In this document: piece after piece, positions 10,569 through 20,918 of the stretch
Position numbering within the stretch: the first letter of the stretch is position 1
Layout of the letters: each line of letters begins with the position of its first letter
Source of the DNA: Plotosus lineatus
Lineage: Eukaryota > Chordata > Actinopteri > Siluriformes > Plotosidae
Reading direction: 5' to 3'
Assembly (NCBI GenBank): GCA_024760905.1
Contig: CM045734.1
Location: 867,467 to 931,466, forward strand
DNA: 64,000 nt
The notes under the pieces: generated by a model
Database searches by the model: none
What the model saw: only the letters and a program-made list of their open reading frames with translations
Told to the model about the DNA's origin: nothing
Translations under genes and position numbers: made by a program

Positions 10569-10944
10569 GCCTACGCCTTTCATCAGCTGCCTTCTGATGT
10601 TTGAGCAGCTGGTACTGGGTTGGGTAGTACTGTACTGTACTGTACTGTATTCAGTGCAGACTTTGCAGATATGCAACACCGCAGGTGGTTGGCGAATCGT
10701 GCATTGAGAGTTTCAAACGAACATGCACAAAAAAATTAAAAATAATAAATAAAAATAAAAATTCACAAGCGCATGTGTTATTATTGATCGGCATTTATAT
10801 ATTAAAAAGCGTACACAGACATCTTACCCCCTACTCCCTAGTGTACGTTTTGTACACTTAGGAAAATGTTGAAAATTTGAACGACCCCTAAAGGTTTTGG
10901 TAAAAGACCATGCACATATCTGAACATAAAATTTCCTAAACATA

Positions 10945-12062
10945 GGAACTAAATATCTTTTAATTTAGGCACAGCGAGGTTCCTAAACAGAGGTGGATTG
11001 GGCTCATTGTAACCAACTTTACTAACAATTCTAACTGATTTCTTTTGTGCCATTTCAAGTTTATGCAAAAGTCCATGCATTGTATTTCCCCATATCATAT
11101 TACCATAACTCAAATAACAGTGAACTAGACTAAAATAAAGTGCTGTCAAATTATTTTTAGATAATAAATGCTTCACAGTTTTTATTGCACATAAACCACT
11201 ATCAACTTTTTTTGCAACGTAATTAATCTGTTGGTCCCATTTCAGTCCATCATCGAGATGAAGTCCTAGGTACTTGGTGCATGACACACGATTAATGGTA
11301 TTAGCACTAATTGATAGTTTTTCTAAGTTCATTGGATCAGGATGTCCTCTCGGTTTAAATAGCATAAAATTTGTTTTCAATAAGTTTAGAGATAGTTTTT
11401 TTGCACAAAGCCAGTCTGAGCGCGGTCTTAAATCATTTATTTGTAAAATATTTTAATCTAGCAATGTCATCTGCGTGTATATAAATAGTTGTGTCATCTG
11501 CATATAGCAGACATTTTGAATGTGCAAATGAATGGGGAAGGTCGTTCATGTAAATTGAAAAAAGAAGTGGACCAAGGACACTTCCCTGGGGAACACCACA
11601 AATAACATTACGGTGCTTAGAATCTACTTCTTTGTATTTGACATACTGCGACCTGCCACTCAAATAACCCCTAAACCACTCTAAGGCCAAGCCATGAATT
11701 CCATACGAGTTCAAATTGTCTAAAAGAATAGAATGGTCAATTGTGTCAAAAGCCTTGGAGACGTCCAGAAATACAGCAACAGACAGCAATTTATTGGAAA
11801 GGGCTTGGGCGACATCAGCATAGAATTTTGAGCTTACGTCAATTGTTGAATGATTTGATTAAAAACCAAATTGAAGTGGAGATAACAGACTGGAATGTCA
11901 TATTTATAAAGTCAGGTATTTACAACTTTCTCTTATATTTTCGAGAATGAGGGTAATATCAAAATTGGTCTATAATTATTAATTTCACTTCGACTTTTTG
12001 ACTTATATATGGGGACGAAGTTTCATATTTTGAGGTACTATTCCAGATTCCAATAATGCAGC
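10945..12062 (-). pseudogene. 5'-truncated non-LTR reverse transcriptase (Jockey/CR1-type)
   Basis: On the minus strand the frames encode the second half of a LINE reverse transcriptase. In order from 12062 downwards: a damaged NNYRPISILPLFSKILEKV segment near 11970; FLDVSKAFDTIDHSILL (motif A with its catalytic Asp, about 11760); VPQGSVLGPLLFSIYMNDL (about 11600); LLYADDTTIYI (the YADD catalytic box, about 11500); KYLGLHLDDGLKW (about 11260); and the thumb region down to 10949. Two main open parts (11433-11789 and 10949-11380) are separated by a frameshift. No endonuclease domain is present. It differs from the RTE, Rex3 and L2-like families here; the exact clade is not certain. Confidence 0.72.
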
Positions 12063-12063
12063 C

Positions 12064-14105
12064 GTGAGGGGGGGGGGGGGCACAAACCAGTGTCTCTCCC
12101 TCACGCCGGTCCCAAGCCCAGATAAATGCAGAGGGTTGCGTCAGGAAGGGCATCCGGCATAAAACAAATGCCAAATAAACTATGCGAATCACAAGAAAGA
12201 ATGACATACTGGATCGGTCGAGGCCCGGGTTAACAACGACCGCCATCAGTGCCGTCAACCAACAGGGTGCTGATGGAAATTAGACTACTGTTGGTCGAAG
12301 ACATCGAAGAAGGAGAGGTGGGAGGCGTGTCCGTTGGCAGAGAGAGAAGAGGAAAGGCATGAGTCTAGGACTGAAAGTAGGGACTTTGAACGTTGGAACT
12401 ATGGCAGGAAAAGGTAGAGAGCTGGCTGACATGATGCAGAGGAGGAAGGTGGACATACTGTGTGTTCAGGAGACCAGGTGGAAAGGTAACAAGGCTAGAA
12501 GCATAGGAGCAGGGTTTAAACTGTTTTATCATGGTGTGGATGGGAAGAGAAATGGAGTTGGAGTCATCTTGAAGGAGGAGTTTGCCAGGAATGTTCTAGA
12601 AGTGAAAATAGTGTTAGACAGAGTGATGAGTCTCAAGTTAGAAATTGAAGGTGTGATGGCCAATGTTGTTAGTGCTTATGCCCCACAGACAGGATGTGAG
12701 CGAGAAGAGAAGGAGAGATTCTGGAGTGAGTTAGATGAAGTGATGCAGAGTACCCCACAGAGGTGAAAGAGTGGTCATTGGGGAAGACTTCAATGGACAT
12801 GTTGGTGCAGGAAACAGAAGGGACGAGGAAGTGATGGTTAGGTTTGGTATCCAGGATAGGAACACAGAAGGACAGATGTTGGTAGATTTTGCAAAAAGGA
12901 TGGAAATGGCTGTGGTGAATACTTTCTTCCAGAAGAGAGAGGAGCATAGGGTGACTTAGAAAAGTGGAGGTAGGAGCACACAGGTAGACTACATCTTGTG
13001 CAGGCGATGTAATTTAAAGGAAGTCAGTGACTGCAAAGAAGTAGCGGGTGAGAGTGTTGCCAAACAGCATAGGATGGTGGTGTGCAGGATGATTCTGTTG
13101 GTGAGGAAGGTGAAGAAGGCAAAGGCAGAGCAGAAGACAAAATTGTGGAAGCTGAAAAAGTAAGCGTGCCATCTTGTCTTCAAGGAGGAGTTGAAACAGG
13201 CTTTGGGTGGTCAGGAAGTGCTTCCAGATGACTGGACAACTACAGCTAATGTGATCAGGGAGACAGGTAGGAGAATACTTGGTGAGTCATCTGGAAGGAA
13301 AGTAGAAAAGGAGACTTGGTGGTGGAATGAGGACGTGCAGGAGTGTGTACAAAGGAAGAGGTTAGCTAAGAAGAAGTGGGACAATGAGAAAACCGAAGAG
13401 AGTAAACAGAAGTACAGGGAGACACAGCGTAAGGCAAAGGTAGCAGTGTCAAAGGCCAAACAGAGCGCGTTTGATGACTTGTATGCTTGGTTGGAAAGTA
13501 AGGAGGGAGAAAATGATTTATACAGGTTGGCACAGCAGAGAAATAGAGATGGGAAGGACGTGCAGCAAGTTAGATTGATAAAGGACAGAGAGGGAAATGT
13601 ATTGACTGATGACAGAAGTGTGCTGAGAAGATGGAAAGAGTACTTTGAAGAGCTGATGAATGAGGAAAATGAGAGAGAAAAAAGAGTAGAAGAGGTGACT
13701 GTTGAGGACCAGGAAGTAGCAAAGATTAGTAAGGTTGAAGTGAGGAGGGCATTGAAGAGGATGAAGAATGGAAAGGCAGTTGGTCCTGATGACATACCGG
13801 TGGAGGTATGGAAGTGTCTAGGAGAGGTAGCAGTAGATTTTCTGACAAGAACATTCAACAAGGTCTTAAAGAGTGAGAGGATGCCAGAGGAATGGAGGAG
13901 AAGTGTGCTGGTGCCCATTTTTAAGAACAAGGGAGACGTGCAGAGTTATGGCAACTACAGAGGGATAAAGTTGATGAGCCATACAATGAAGTTATGGGAA
14001 AGAATAGGGGAAGCTAGACTAAGGGCAGAGGTCAGCATTTGTGAACAACAGTTTGGTTTCATGCCAAGAAAGAGCACCACAGATGCAGTGTTTGCCTTGA
14101 GGATG
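12064..14105 (+). pseudogene. RTE-clade LINE, left part (endonuclease to RT start)
   Basis: This is the 5' part of a LINE whose other half lies at 33721, after the retroviral insertion. The untranslated leader (12064-12358) has GGTTGCGTCAGGAAGGGCAT. The coding part begins at about 12359 and shows apurinic-type endonuclease motifs: LNVGTM, CVQETRWKG, NVVSAYAPQ, EDFNGHVG (normally DFNGH preceded by GAD) and VDYILCRR. The RT N-terminal region contains KAVGPDDIPVEVWK and LVPIFKNKGDVQSYGNYRGI. Against the copy at 55882 it has a frameshift near 12766, a TAG at 12957 replacing a Tyr codon, and a TAA near 13160. The open part 13191-14105 runs straight into the insertion point and would continue at 33721. 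Confidence 0.88.
14101..14105. repeat. Target duplication GGATG, left copy
   Basis: GGATG precedes the TG of the outer 5' LTR and recurs at 33721-33725 after the CA of the last LTR. The uninterrupted RTE copy at 57622-57626 has a single GGATG, which confirms the pre-insertion sequence. Confidence 0.9.
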
Positions 14106-14721
14106 TGAAGGAATAAATTGATAGGATAAATGAGATGCAACTATGTGTGTATTGTAAATGAGATGCAACTATGTGAGTATTGTAAATGGAATGCAACTAT
14201 GTGGGTATTGTAAATGAGATGCAACTATGTGTGTATTGTAACTTCTGTGTATCTAAAGCTTCCTGTTCTACTCGTAATTGTGACATGTGCGCTAGGCACA
14301 TGAAACTGTTGGGTGGGTGTTCCTGTGTCGTGTTTCGGTTCGGGTGTGGGATTCGGAAAGTAACAATGTATAACAATGGGGAAATGCTTTGAAATGTATT
14401 TAGCCAAGTGTTAAGCGCCACAGGGCACAAACATGTATATGGAAATGCTTTGTGACAACGCAATTACAACTCTGCATGCACATCCCCAAGTGTTACGTAC
14501 CGCAGTGCACAAACATATATGTTAATGCTTTATGAACATGCAATTACTGCTTTGCACGCATATCCCTCTGTATAAATAAGCGGACACTGCATGTGTTCGA
14601 AGAGCTTCCAATGAATAAACCAGACTGATTTCACTCGTGTGGTTGCTTGTCTGTTGCTCCCGGAGCGCTCTCAGATGTTGAGATACAGGAATCCAGATCG
14701 TGCAGATTGAATGAGGAACTT
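14106..14721 (+). mobile_element. Outer provirus 5' LTR, first part
   Basis: The LTR starts TGAAGGAATAAATTGATAGG and carries four 28-bp U3 units (about 14130-14241), a TATAAATAAG box near 14571 and AATAAA at about 14613. It is cut after GAACTT by the inner retroviral unit; its last 21 bases are at 26225-26245. The two parts add up to 637 bp, exactly the length of the LTR at 33084-33720. Confidence 0.92.
14130..14241 (+). repeat. 28-bp tandem repeats in U3 (four units)
   Basis: Four units of ATGAGATGCAACTATGTG plus a variable centre and TATTGTAA. The third unit has the variant ATGGAATGC, shared with the LTR at 33084 but not with the three-unit partial LTR at 32717. Possible enhancer repeats (inference). 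Confidence 0.85.
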
Positions 14722-15269
14722 TGTAAAAGTGTATCACATTATCATGTTCTCTGCTGCACATACTGTTTTATATAACTGTATAATGGTGCTTTATTTTTCT
14801 ATGTTTTGCTATACGTAAAGGTTTGTTGAGAATGATCAAATGGAATACTTAAGGGCCCATTCTTTGTCTGTTGTAAAGTGCATACTTAAACGGTACCCGT
14901 GCCACACCGAGACTTTCACTGTCAGGGTGATCTTCAACAGACCAAATAGTTTCTAGTTGTAAATACTTCGAGGTCAGGAGGTGGGGGGTGTTTGGGGGTT
15001 GTGACACTCCCGAAAAGAGCCCAGATGTATCGCATCCTGTTGAGATAACAATGCATCAAAGACCCAGTCACAAACGCGGAAGGAGGAACCTGCTCTGCAG
15101 CCCTTAAAAGCACCCCCCCCCCACGAGGGAGACCTCAGACCTTAACTCGCGTGTCTTTTATACATGTTTGTTGGGTCTCCGTCCTCTGCAGACGACGCAA
15201 TAAAGATTCTCATATTCAACTCAAAACCAGTCTCCAGTCGTCTTCTTCCACATTCAACGGATCCTAACA
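14722..15269 (+). mobile_element. Inner unit 5' LTR
   Basis: This 548-bp LTR begins TGTAAAAGTGTATCAC and ends GGATCCTAACA. AATAAA lies near 15199. It lacks about 14 bases (around GAAGTGCATGCTG) that are present near 25831 in the 3' copy. Apart from that gap the two copies are nearly identical by eye. Confidence 0.9.
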
Positions 15270-15273
15270 ATTT

Positions 15274-15291
15274 TGGGGGCTCGTCCGGGAT
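15274..15291 (+). promoter_or_regulatory. Primer-binding site for tRNA-Pro
   Basis: TGGGGGCTCGTCCGGGAT lies 4 bases after the LTR and is complementary to the 3' end of tRNA-Pro, the primer used by murine leukaemia virus and many gammaretrovirus-like ERVs. It would prime minus-strand DNA synthesis. Confidence 0.92.
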
Positions 15292-15678
15292 GTGGTAGAG
15301 GAACGTGAGTTGAGGAAATTCGACCCAAACTTTTTCCTCGTGAACCAAGGAGAAGGACACAGGCCGGCAATCACTAACAGGTAAGCAGAACCTGTTTAAA
15401 TCGAACTCTGCATATTGACTAAACTAAAAACTGTGTCCTCTCCGGAAGTTTGAAGGTAAAGGATTAAAAGAGTTGTATGAGAACCTAATTTTAAGGTTAA
15501 AGGTAAAATAAATGGAATAAAAGGTAAAGAGATTTAAGAGTGAACATAGACGCGCCTTGGAGGTGGCGTGCCCTCCCGGTCTCTGACGAGGGGCCGTGGT
15601 AATGGCTGGGTTGGAGTCCCGGGGATTGAGGCACCCCAAAGTACCATGTCAGTGCTATATAACTGTACGTCGTAGTCA

Positions 15679-15858
15679 GGTGAAAGGCCCTCAACGGATT
15701 AGCCGTTGAAAGCATGCGTCTATGCGGGTGAAAGGCCCCCAATACGCGGAGGTATTGGAAGCATTAATAATTGGGTGAAAGGCCCTCAACGGACTAGCCG
15801 TTGAAAGCATTGGTAAATGGGTGAAAGGCCCCCAATACGGGAGATATTGGAAGCATTG
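15679..15858 (+). repeat. Four-unit stem-loop array in the inner leader
   Basis: Four imperfect repeats about 45-48 bases apart share GGTGAAAGGCCC before and GAAAGCAT or GGAAGCAT after a hairpin. Units 1 and 3 have stem CAACGG/CCGTTG (15692-15708 and 15787-15803). Units 2 and 4 have stem CCAATA/TATTGG (15738-15758 and 15832-15850). Stem sequences differ between the two types but pairing is kept, so the structure rather than the sequence seems conserved. A role in packaging or translation is an inference. Confidence 0.7.
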
Positions 15859-15878
15859 AAGAGATTAATAGAGTGTGA

Positions 15879-16037
15879 TATTAATTGTATTATTTTCTGT
15901 TTTATGTGTGTGTTGTGTGGCCACGTGCGTGACGTTAATTGTATTGTTTTCTATTTCATGTATGTATTGTATTGCAACTTGCGTGACGTTAATCATATTG
16001 TTTTCTATTTCATGTATGTATTGTGTTGCAACGTGTG
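15879..16037 (+). repeat. Three ~52-bp tandem repeats in the inner leader
   Basis: Three units contain TTAATTGTATTGTTTTCTAT followed by TTCATGTATGTATTG and, in the first two, GCGTGACG at the end. They follow directly on the stem-loop array. No coding function is evident. Confidence 0.7.
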
Positions 16038-16299
16038 TTGTGTGTGAGGGAAAGTGGGAAGTGGGAAGAATAAAACTCAGAGGTGTCGAGAGGGACGCTG
16101 ACGTTTGACAGTGTCTTAACTGGGCAGAGAAACAGACAGAGGAAACCTAACGGTGACAACACAAGCCGCCTGCCGTGGTTAATTGGGTCATGCGCTCAGC
16201 CTATCGCTGACGGACTGACTGGCTGTGAACGTCTAAACAGTGCCGATCCGGGAGAGTGAACGGGTGTACCCGCGCTCTCTGGCCGCTGAGTTAAGATAA

Positions 16300-16820
16300 A
16301 TGGAGGGTGAATTTGATAAAGAAATGAAGGAATGGGGGCTAGGTGATGAACCCCTGAAGCCATTATATGCACAGATTGAGAACACATTGAAATCAGTGGA
16401 GCTGAAGAGCCCACTGAAACAGAAAAATAAAGCTGTAGATGAAGCCAGACGAAAGCTGCATGAGCTGGTGACATCTAAAAATAAACAGTTGGCGGACAAT
16501 GGCTATGAGAAAAAGTTAAAGAATATTCAGAAAAAGTCAGAGAAGCGAGAGAGCAGGGAGAGAAGGCGAATTTAATGTTTTGATCCATGCTGAAAAAGGA
16601 GGTGGAGGAAATGGAGAACGTCCAAGAGGGGTGGACGGATCTCGCGGTCTGCTGGCAGAGTGTCACGCATCTTCACCATTTCCAGTCGAAGGAAAAATCA
16701 AAAGGAGCGGTAACAGCACCTGACACTGAACCTACGCGCCCCCCGCCATACACACCCCCGACACCCAGTGTTAACAGTGTATATCTTCTCACAGGACCAG
16801 AGAGAATAAATAAATAAAAT
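16300..16820 (+). pseudogene. Inner unit gag N-terminal relic
   Basis: Two short frames (16300-16575 and 16587-16817) read as the start of a retroviral Gag. The first is a charged, probably coiled-coil stretch starting MEGEFDKEMKEWGLGDEP. The second contains PTRPPPYTPPTP, whose PPPY is a typical late-budding motif that recruits NEDD4-type ubiquitin ligases. Frameshifts separate the pieces. Capsid and nucleocapsid parts are missing; the next sequence is an env relic, so most of gag-pol was deleted. It differs from the Gag of the outer provirus. Confidence 0.55.
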
Positions 16821-16877
16821 AAATACAAATACATATTTTCTAAAGTAGTAGCTAGAGGGAATCTTTCATGCATCAAC

Positions 16878-17160
16878 ATGACTGGCACAGGTCAGATACT
16901 AGGAAATTTAAACGCCACTGAATGGTGCACGAGCATGAATACAACGAATATTGGTTTTGACCCTTTATCAGGAAGTGACATATGGTGGTGGTGTGGAGAC
17001 AGTAGGCTGTTTGATAGGTTGCCACGTAATAAAACTGGTGTATGTGCTATCGTTACCTTGTTACTTCCAGTATCAATATACCCTACAACAGCAGAACACT
17101 TATTAAAAGAAGTAAATAGTGTATTACCAGGTGCCTGGGAAAAATCATTATAGTAGAGAT
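16878..17160 (+). pseudogene. env surface-subunit relic, first part
   Basis: The frame from 16878 (91 codons) contains possible N-glycosylation sites (NAT, NTT, NKT) and a tryptophan-rich WWWCGDSRLFDRLP segment like that of fish gammaretrovirus-type envelopes. It stops at 17151, and readable env-like sequence continues to about 17250, where a LINE is inserted. The continuation lies after 20190. No signal peptide or receptor-binding N terminus is present. Confidence 0.6.
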
Positions 17161-17512
17161 ATCACGTGGCAGGGTTCACAGATACAGCTTTATTAATCTT
17201 ACAATGGAGAAATTCACTGTTACAGGCTCTTGAGGTACCACCAGTAGGGGGTGCAAAAATAGATACATATACAAACATACACACATACATATATATAATA
17301 TAAGTAAATAAATAAATAGATACATAAATAGTATAAATTAATAAACAATAAAAGAAAAGAAGGGAACGACTTTATAGACTGGCCTATATTAAAGTGTAAT
17401 GTATCTGAGTGCAGAGTAGATGGGTTGATATGGTTCACAGTCAGTGGGGTAGATGTGGTTGTTTAAAGTGCGCGGGGTTTTTATTGCACATAACTGGTAT
17501 TTTCACAGACAG

Positions 17513-18803
17513 TTACAAAGTGGCGTTGTACAGTCTGACAGCGGTGGGAATGAACGACCTGCAGTAGCGCTCCTTCCTGCACTGAGGATGTCTCAGTCGT
17601 CCACTGAAGGAGCTACTCAGCTTCTCTACAGTCTGGTGAAGTGGGTGAGAGCTGTTGTTCATGATGGATGTGAGCTTTGCTACCATCCTCCTCTCACTCA
17701 CCTCCTCCACAGAGTCCAGTGGGCAGCCGAGGACAGAGCTGGCCCTCCTGACCAGCTTGTTCAGTCTTTTTCTGTCCCGCTCTGTGCTGCCCGGGGCCCA
17801 GCAGATGGCAGCGTAGAGGATTGCAGAGGCTACCACAGAGTCATAAAATGTCCTGAGCAGAGGTCTGCATACTCCGAAGGACCTGAGTCTCCTCAGAAGG
17901 TGGAGGCGACTCTGGCCCTTCTTGTACAGGGCGTTGGTGTTGTGGGACCAGTCCAGTTTATTGTTAAGGTGAACGCCCAGGTATTTGAAACTGTTCACTA
18001 TCTCAATGTCCTGTCCCTGGACGTTCACTAGTGATTGTGTGTGTGTGTGTGTGTGTGTGTGTTAGTGTGCCTCTTCTGAAGTCGACCACCATCTCCTTCG
18101 TCTTCCTGGTGTTCAAGCACAAGTGGTTGCGCTCACACCAGTCCACGAAGTCAACGATGACCAACCGGTACTCCAGCTCGTTCCCCTCTGAAACACGGCC
18201 CACTATGGCGGAGTCGTCCGAAAACTTCTGGAGGTGGCAGCTGTCTGTGCTATAGCTAAAGTCCGAGGTATAAATGCTGAAAAGGAAGGGTGGGAGGACG
18301 GTGCCCTGTGGTGCCCCCGTGCTGCAGACTGCCACCTTTGACTTACAGCCGCGTAGCTGCACGTACTGTGGACGGTTAGTAAGGTAGTCAGTGATCCAGG
18401 CAGCAAGATGCCCATCCACTCCCACGTCCTCCAGCTTTCCCCGCAGAAGCGCTGGCCTGATGGTGTTGAAGGCGCTGGAGAAGTCAAAGAACATGACCCT
18501 CACAGCACTGCCAGCGATCTCCAGGTGGGTGAGTGCCCGCTGCAGAAGGTAGTTGACGGCGTCTTCTACTCCGATGTTGGGCCTGTAGGCAAACTGCAGC
18601 GGATCTAGGGTGGGGCTCACCATAGAGCGGAGGTGTATGAGGAGGAGCCTTACCATGGTCTTCATAAGGTGGGAGGTCAGGGCAACAGGTCTGTAGTGGG
18701 CCGGTTCCTTCGCTTGTGCTGTGCAACGTCCCGCACGTTGTTCTGAGCCAGCTTCTCCTCCAGCTTCTTCCCATAGTCCTTCTTTGCCCTCCTGATCCTC
18801 CAC
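17513..18803 (-). pseudogene. L2-type LINE reverse transcriptase, broken
   Basis: From 18803 downwards the frame encodes the RT core: HYRPVALTSHLMKTMV, LDPLQFAYRPNIGVEDAV, MFFDFSSAFNTI (motif A), STGAPQGTVLPPFLFSIYTSDF and KFSDDSAIVG (normally FADDTAIVG, so the box keeps both Asp residues). After DFRRGTL a (TG)n run at about 18032-18062 adds repeated Thr-His codons and shifts the frame. The thumb/C-terminal part continues in another frame (17513-18028) with SFKYLGVHLNNKLDWS and ILYAAICWAPGS. The enzyme would copy LINE RNA at a nicked target. This copy is inactive. Confidence 0.78.
18032..18064. repeat. (GT)n microsatellite inside the LINE RT
   Basis: About fifteen GT units interrupt the L2-type RT coding sequence. 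On the coding strand they read as CA repeats and give a run of Thr-His codons before the frame is lost. Confidence 0.95.
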
Positions 18804-20017
18804 TGGAGCTCACACTGGACCTTCTTCTGCTCCTCTCGATCCCCCGAGATGAAAGCCCTCTTTTTCTGGTTCAGGAGGACTTTAAGTTCAGGGGTGACCC
18901 ACGGGTTATTGTTGGAGAAGCACCGTACTCTCCGTGTTGGCACGGTGCTGTCCACGCAGAAGTTCATGTAATCAGTGATACAGTGTGTGAGGCCGTCGAT
19001 GTCATCACCAAAGGAGTGACAGAGCATGCTCCAGTCTGTGGTCTGGAAACAGTTCCTAAGCCTCTCATTGGTCTCCTCGGTCCACACGTTCACAGACCTC
19101 TTCTGCACAGGTTCCTTTCGCACCCTGGGTGTGTATTGGGGGAGCAGGTAGACCAGGTTGTGGTCTGAGCATCCCAGTGGGGGGAAGGGGGAGGAGCTGT
19201 AAGCGTCCTTCACGTTTGCATACAGCAAGTCCAGTGTTTTATTGTCTCTTGTGGCGCACTTCACGTATTGCGTGAACGTCGGAAGAGAGGTGGAGAGAGG
19301 GGCGTGGTTAAAGTCCCCGCTGATCAGAATCATGGCGCGGGGGTGACGAGTCTGTGTCTGATTAACGGCGCTGTGGAGACGCTCACACGCGGCCGCCGCA
19401 TCAGCCGAGGGCGGAATGTACACACAAAACACAATCACGTGTGAAAACTCCCTCGGTAGATAATATGGCCGTGCGCTCACCGCGAGCAGTTCCAGGTCCC
19501 ACGTGCATAGCTGCTCCTTCACGTGCACGTTGGCCGGGTGGCACCATCGTTCATTCACATAGACCGCCACGCCCCCTCCTTTCTTCTTACCGCTCTCCGC
19601 CGCGCTCCGATCTGCACGCGCGAGTGTAAATCCGTTCAGTGAAACCACAGAGTCCGGTGTGAGTTCATTCAGCCATGTCTCTGAGAAACACATGAGGCTG
19701 CAGTCCCGGTACTGCCTCTGCTGCCTGGTCAGCGCCGCCAGCTCCTCCGTCTTGTTGGCGATCGCGCGGACATTTCCCATGATGACAGAGGGAACACATG
19801 TCCTCCACGTCTTTCGTCCCCCTCTGCAGCCTCTCCTTTTCCTCCATATTTCCACAGGAACAACAGGCTTTTCCGCATGAAGGAGGGCGGGGGCGCGCAG
19901 GCCGAGGAGGGTCTCACGTGTGTAAGACCTGCGTTGCTCAGAGCCGTCGGTGAATGAGTTTCCTGACGCCGATCCAAAAAGTGAGAGTAAAAGTGCACAG
20001 AAAAACAAAAGCATCAT
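18677..20017 (-). pseudogene. L2-type LINE endonuclease region
   Basis: An open frame of 446 codons on the minus strand. Motifs seen: VRAIANKTEELAAL, CFSETWLNE (the catalytic Glu of apurinic-type endonucleases), GGGVAVYVNERWC, LISGDFNH (DxN), and SDHNLVYL near the end of the domain (SDH catalytic box). A basic linker follows. The frame then jumps abruptly at about 18760 into the RT part, so several hundred bases between the linker and the RT fingers appear deleted. The N-terminal 60 residues up to about RKRRGC look like leader sequence read in frame, and the true start is unclear. Confidence 0.75.
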
Positions 20018-20189
20018 AAAAGTGGGTTTCCCAGATGCAGTATTGAAGAAAGAAAAAGAAATTTTGAAAAAAGCTAAAGAAACACGCCTATATACAATAG
20101 AAAAGAGAAAAAAAGGAAAATAAACTGAAGAGCTCCTGTAACTGGCTGCAGGTCACCCGGCGCCATCTTGGAAAAAAACCAAGGTCACG

Positions 20190-20840
20190 TGAACCCCACT
20201 TATATAGATGCTATAGGAGTTCCACGAGGGGTTCCTGATGAATATAAACTGGTAGATCAAGTAGCAGCTGGGTTCAAATCTACCATCTGTTGGTGGTGTA
20301 CTATTAATAAAAGTGCGGATAGAATAAATTACATCCACTATAATGTTCAAAAAACTAGACAATTGGACACAGACAGGTTTTAAAGCAGTATACAGTCAAT
20401 TAGCAGCAACGTCACTGATGGCTTTCCAAAATCCACTGCACTAGACATGTTACTAGCAGAGAAAGGAGGTGTATGCGCAATGTTCAGGGAACAATGTTGT
20501 ACTTTTATTACAAACAACACTGCATCAGATGGAAGTCTAACACTAGCAATAGAAGGCCTAAAATATCTTAATAAAAAGATGAAAGAACGTTCGGGGGTAG
20601 ATACATCCATATGGGATTCATGGTTAAGTGTGTTTGGAAAATATAGTCCTCTTGTATCATCTGTATTAATATCTGTGTAGTTTTTGCAGCTTTTTTACAC
20701 TCTGTGGTTGTTGTTGTATTCCATGTTTATGTTCTATGCTGAATCGACTCATCGTCACTGCCCTGGGTTTTAAGATCCTGAATGCTACTAAGAAAGATGA
20801 CATTTCTGTCGGAGTGTAAACAGTTCTGAATGAAATTAAT
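20190..20840 (+). pseudogene. env transmembrane-subunit relic, first copy
   Basis: Sequence resumes after the LINE with TYIDAIGVPRGVPDEYKLVD and a damaged SU/TM region. From 20447 an open frame of 77 codons has LDMLLAEKGGVCAMF and then the CX6CC motif (20474-20500), which links SU and TM in gammaretrovirus-type envelopes, followed by NNTASDGS and SGVDTS. It stops near 20678. The membrane anchor and a cysteine-rich CGCCCIPC juxtamembrane segment continue in another frame to about 20818. Homologous to the second copy at 24900 but clearly diverged. Non-functional. Confidence 0.72.
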
Positions 20841-20918
20841 GAATTTACGAATCTAAAATCTGTTTGAAGTGTTAGTAAATGATATCTTTGGTTTGAGCTG
20901 TGATAAACAGGAGGGAAA

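Larger units (their letters stand above)
9540..10890 (-). repeat. Dispersed repeat, inverted paralogue of 54700-58790
   Basis: Read on the minus strand, this region aligns by eye with 54700 to about 58790 once the later insertions there are removed. Shared landmarks include GGCTGCAGATCCAGGCTGGA near 9760, the tRNA-SINE flank near 10176, GTGCACATGCGCAGTGCCC near 10336 and CACATAATTTCTTGTCC near 10462. A third partial copy lies at 40868-41020. It lacks the RTE LINE, Tc1 MITE and pogo-like element present in the other copy, but has its own SINE. Confidence 0.65.
17230..20190 (-). mobile_element. L2/CR1-type LINE inserted in the env relic
   Basis: A minus-strand LINE of about 2.9 kb disrupts the env relic: env-like sequence stops near 17250 and resumes near 20190 (TYIDAIGVPRGVP). 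The 3' end in LINE orientation is A/TAC-rich (about 17260-17350). The coding part is described in the next entries. No clean target duplication was found. Confidence 0.75.

Noticed and set aside
14186..14463. Conserved short frames on both strands recurring at 4386-4652, 14186-14463 and 33164-33441
   Set aside because: They recur because the LTR recurs; no codon-level conservation is evident and the frames cover promoter repeats.
15142..15360. 72-codon minus-strand frame across the inner LTR, with a near-identical one at 26093-26287
   Set aside because: The similarity simply reflects the LTR repeat; both are antisense to the LTR and primer site.
17453..18031. 192-codon plus-strand frame and similar long frames opposite LINE genes (for example 13211-13930, 18716-19168, 56254-57476)
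   Set aside because: They are antisense shadows of the LINE coding sequences and show no protein motifs of their own.
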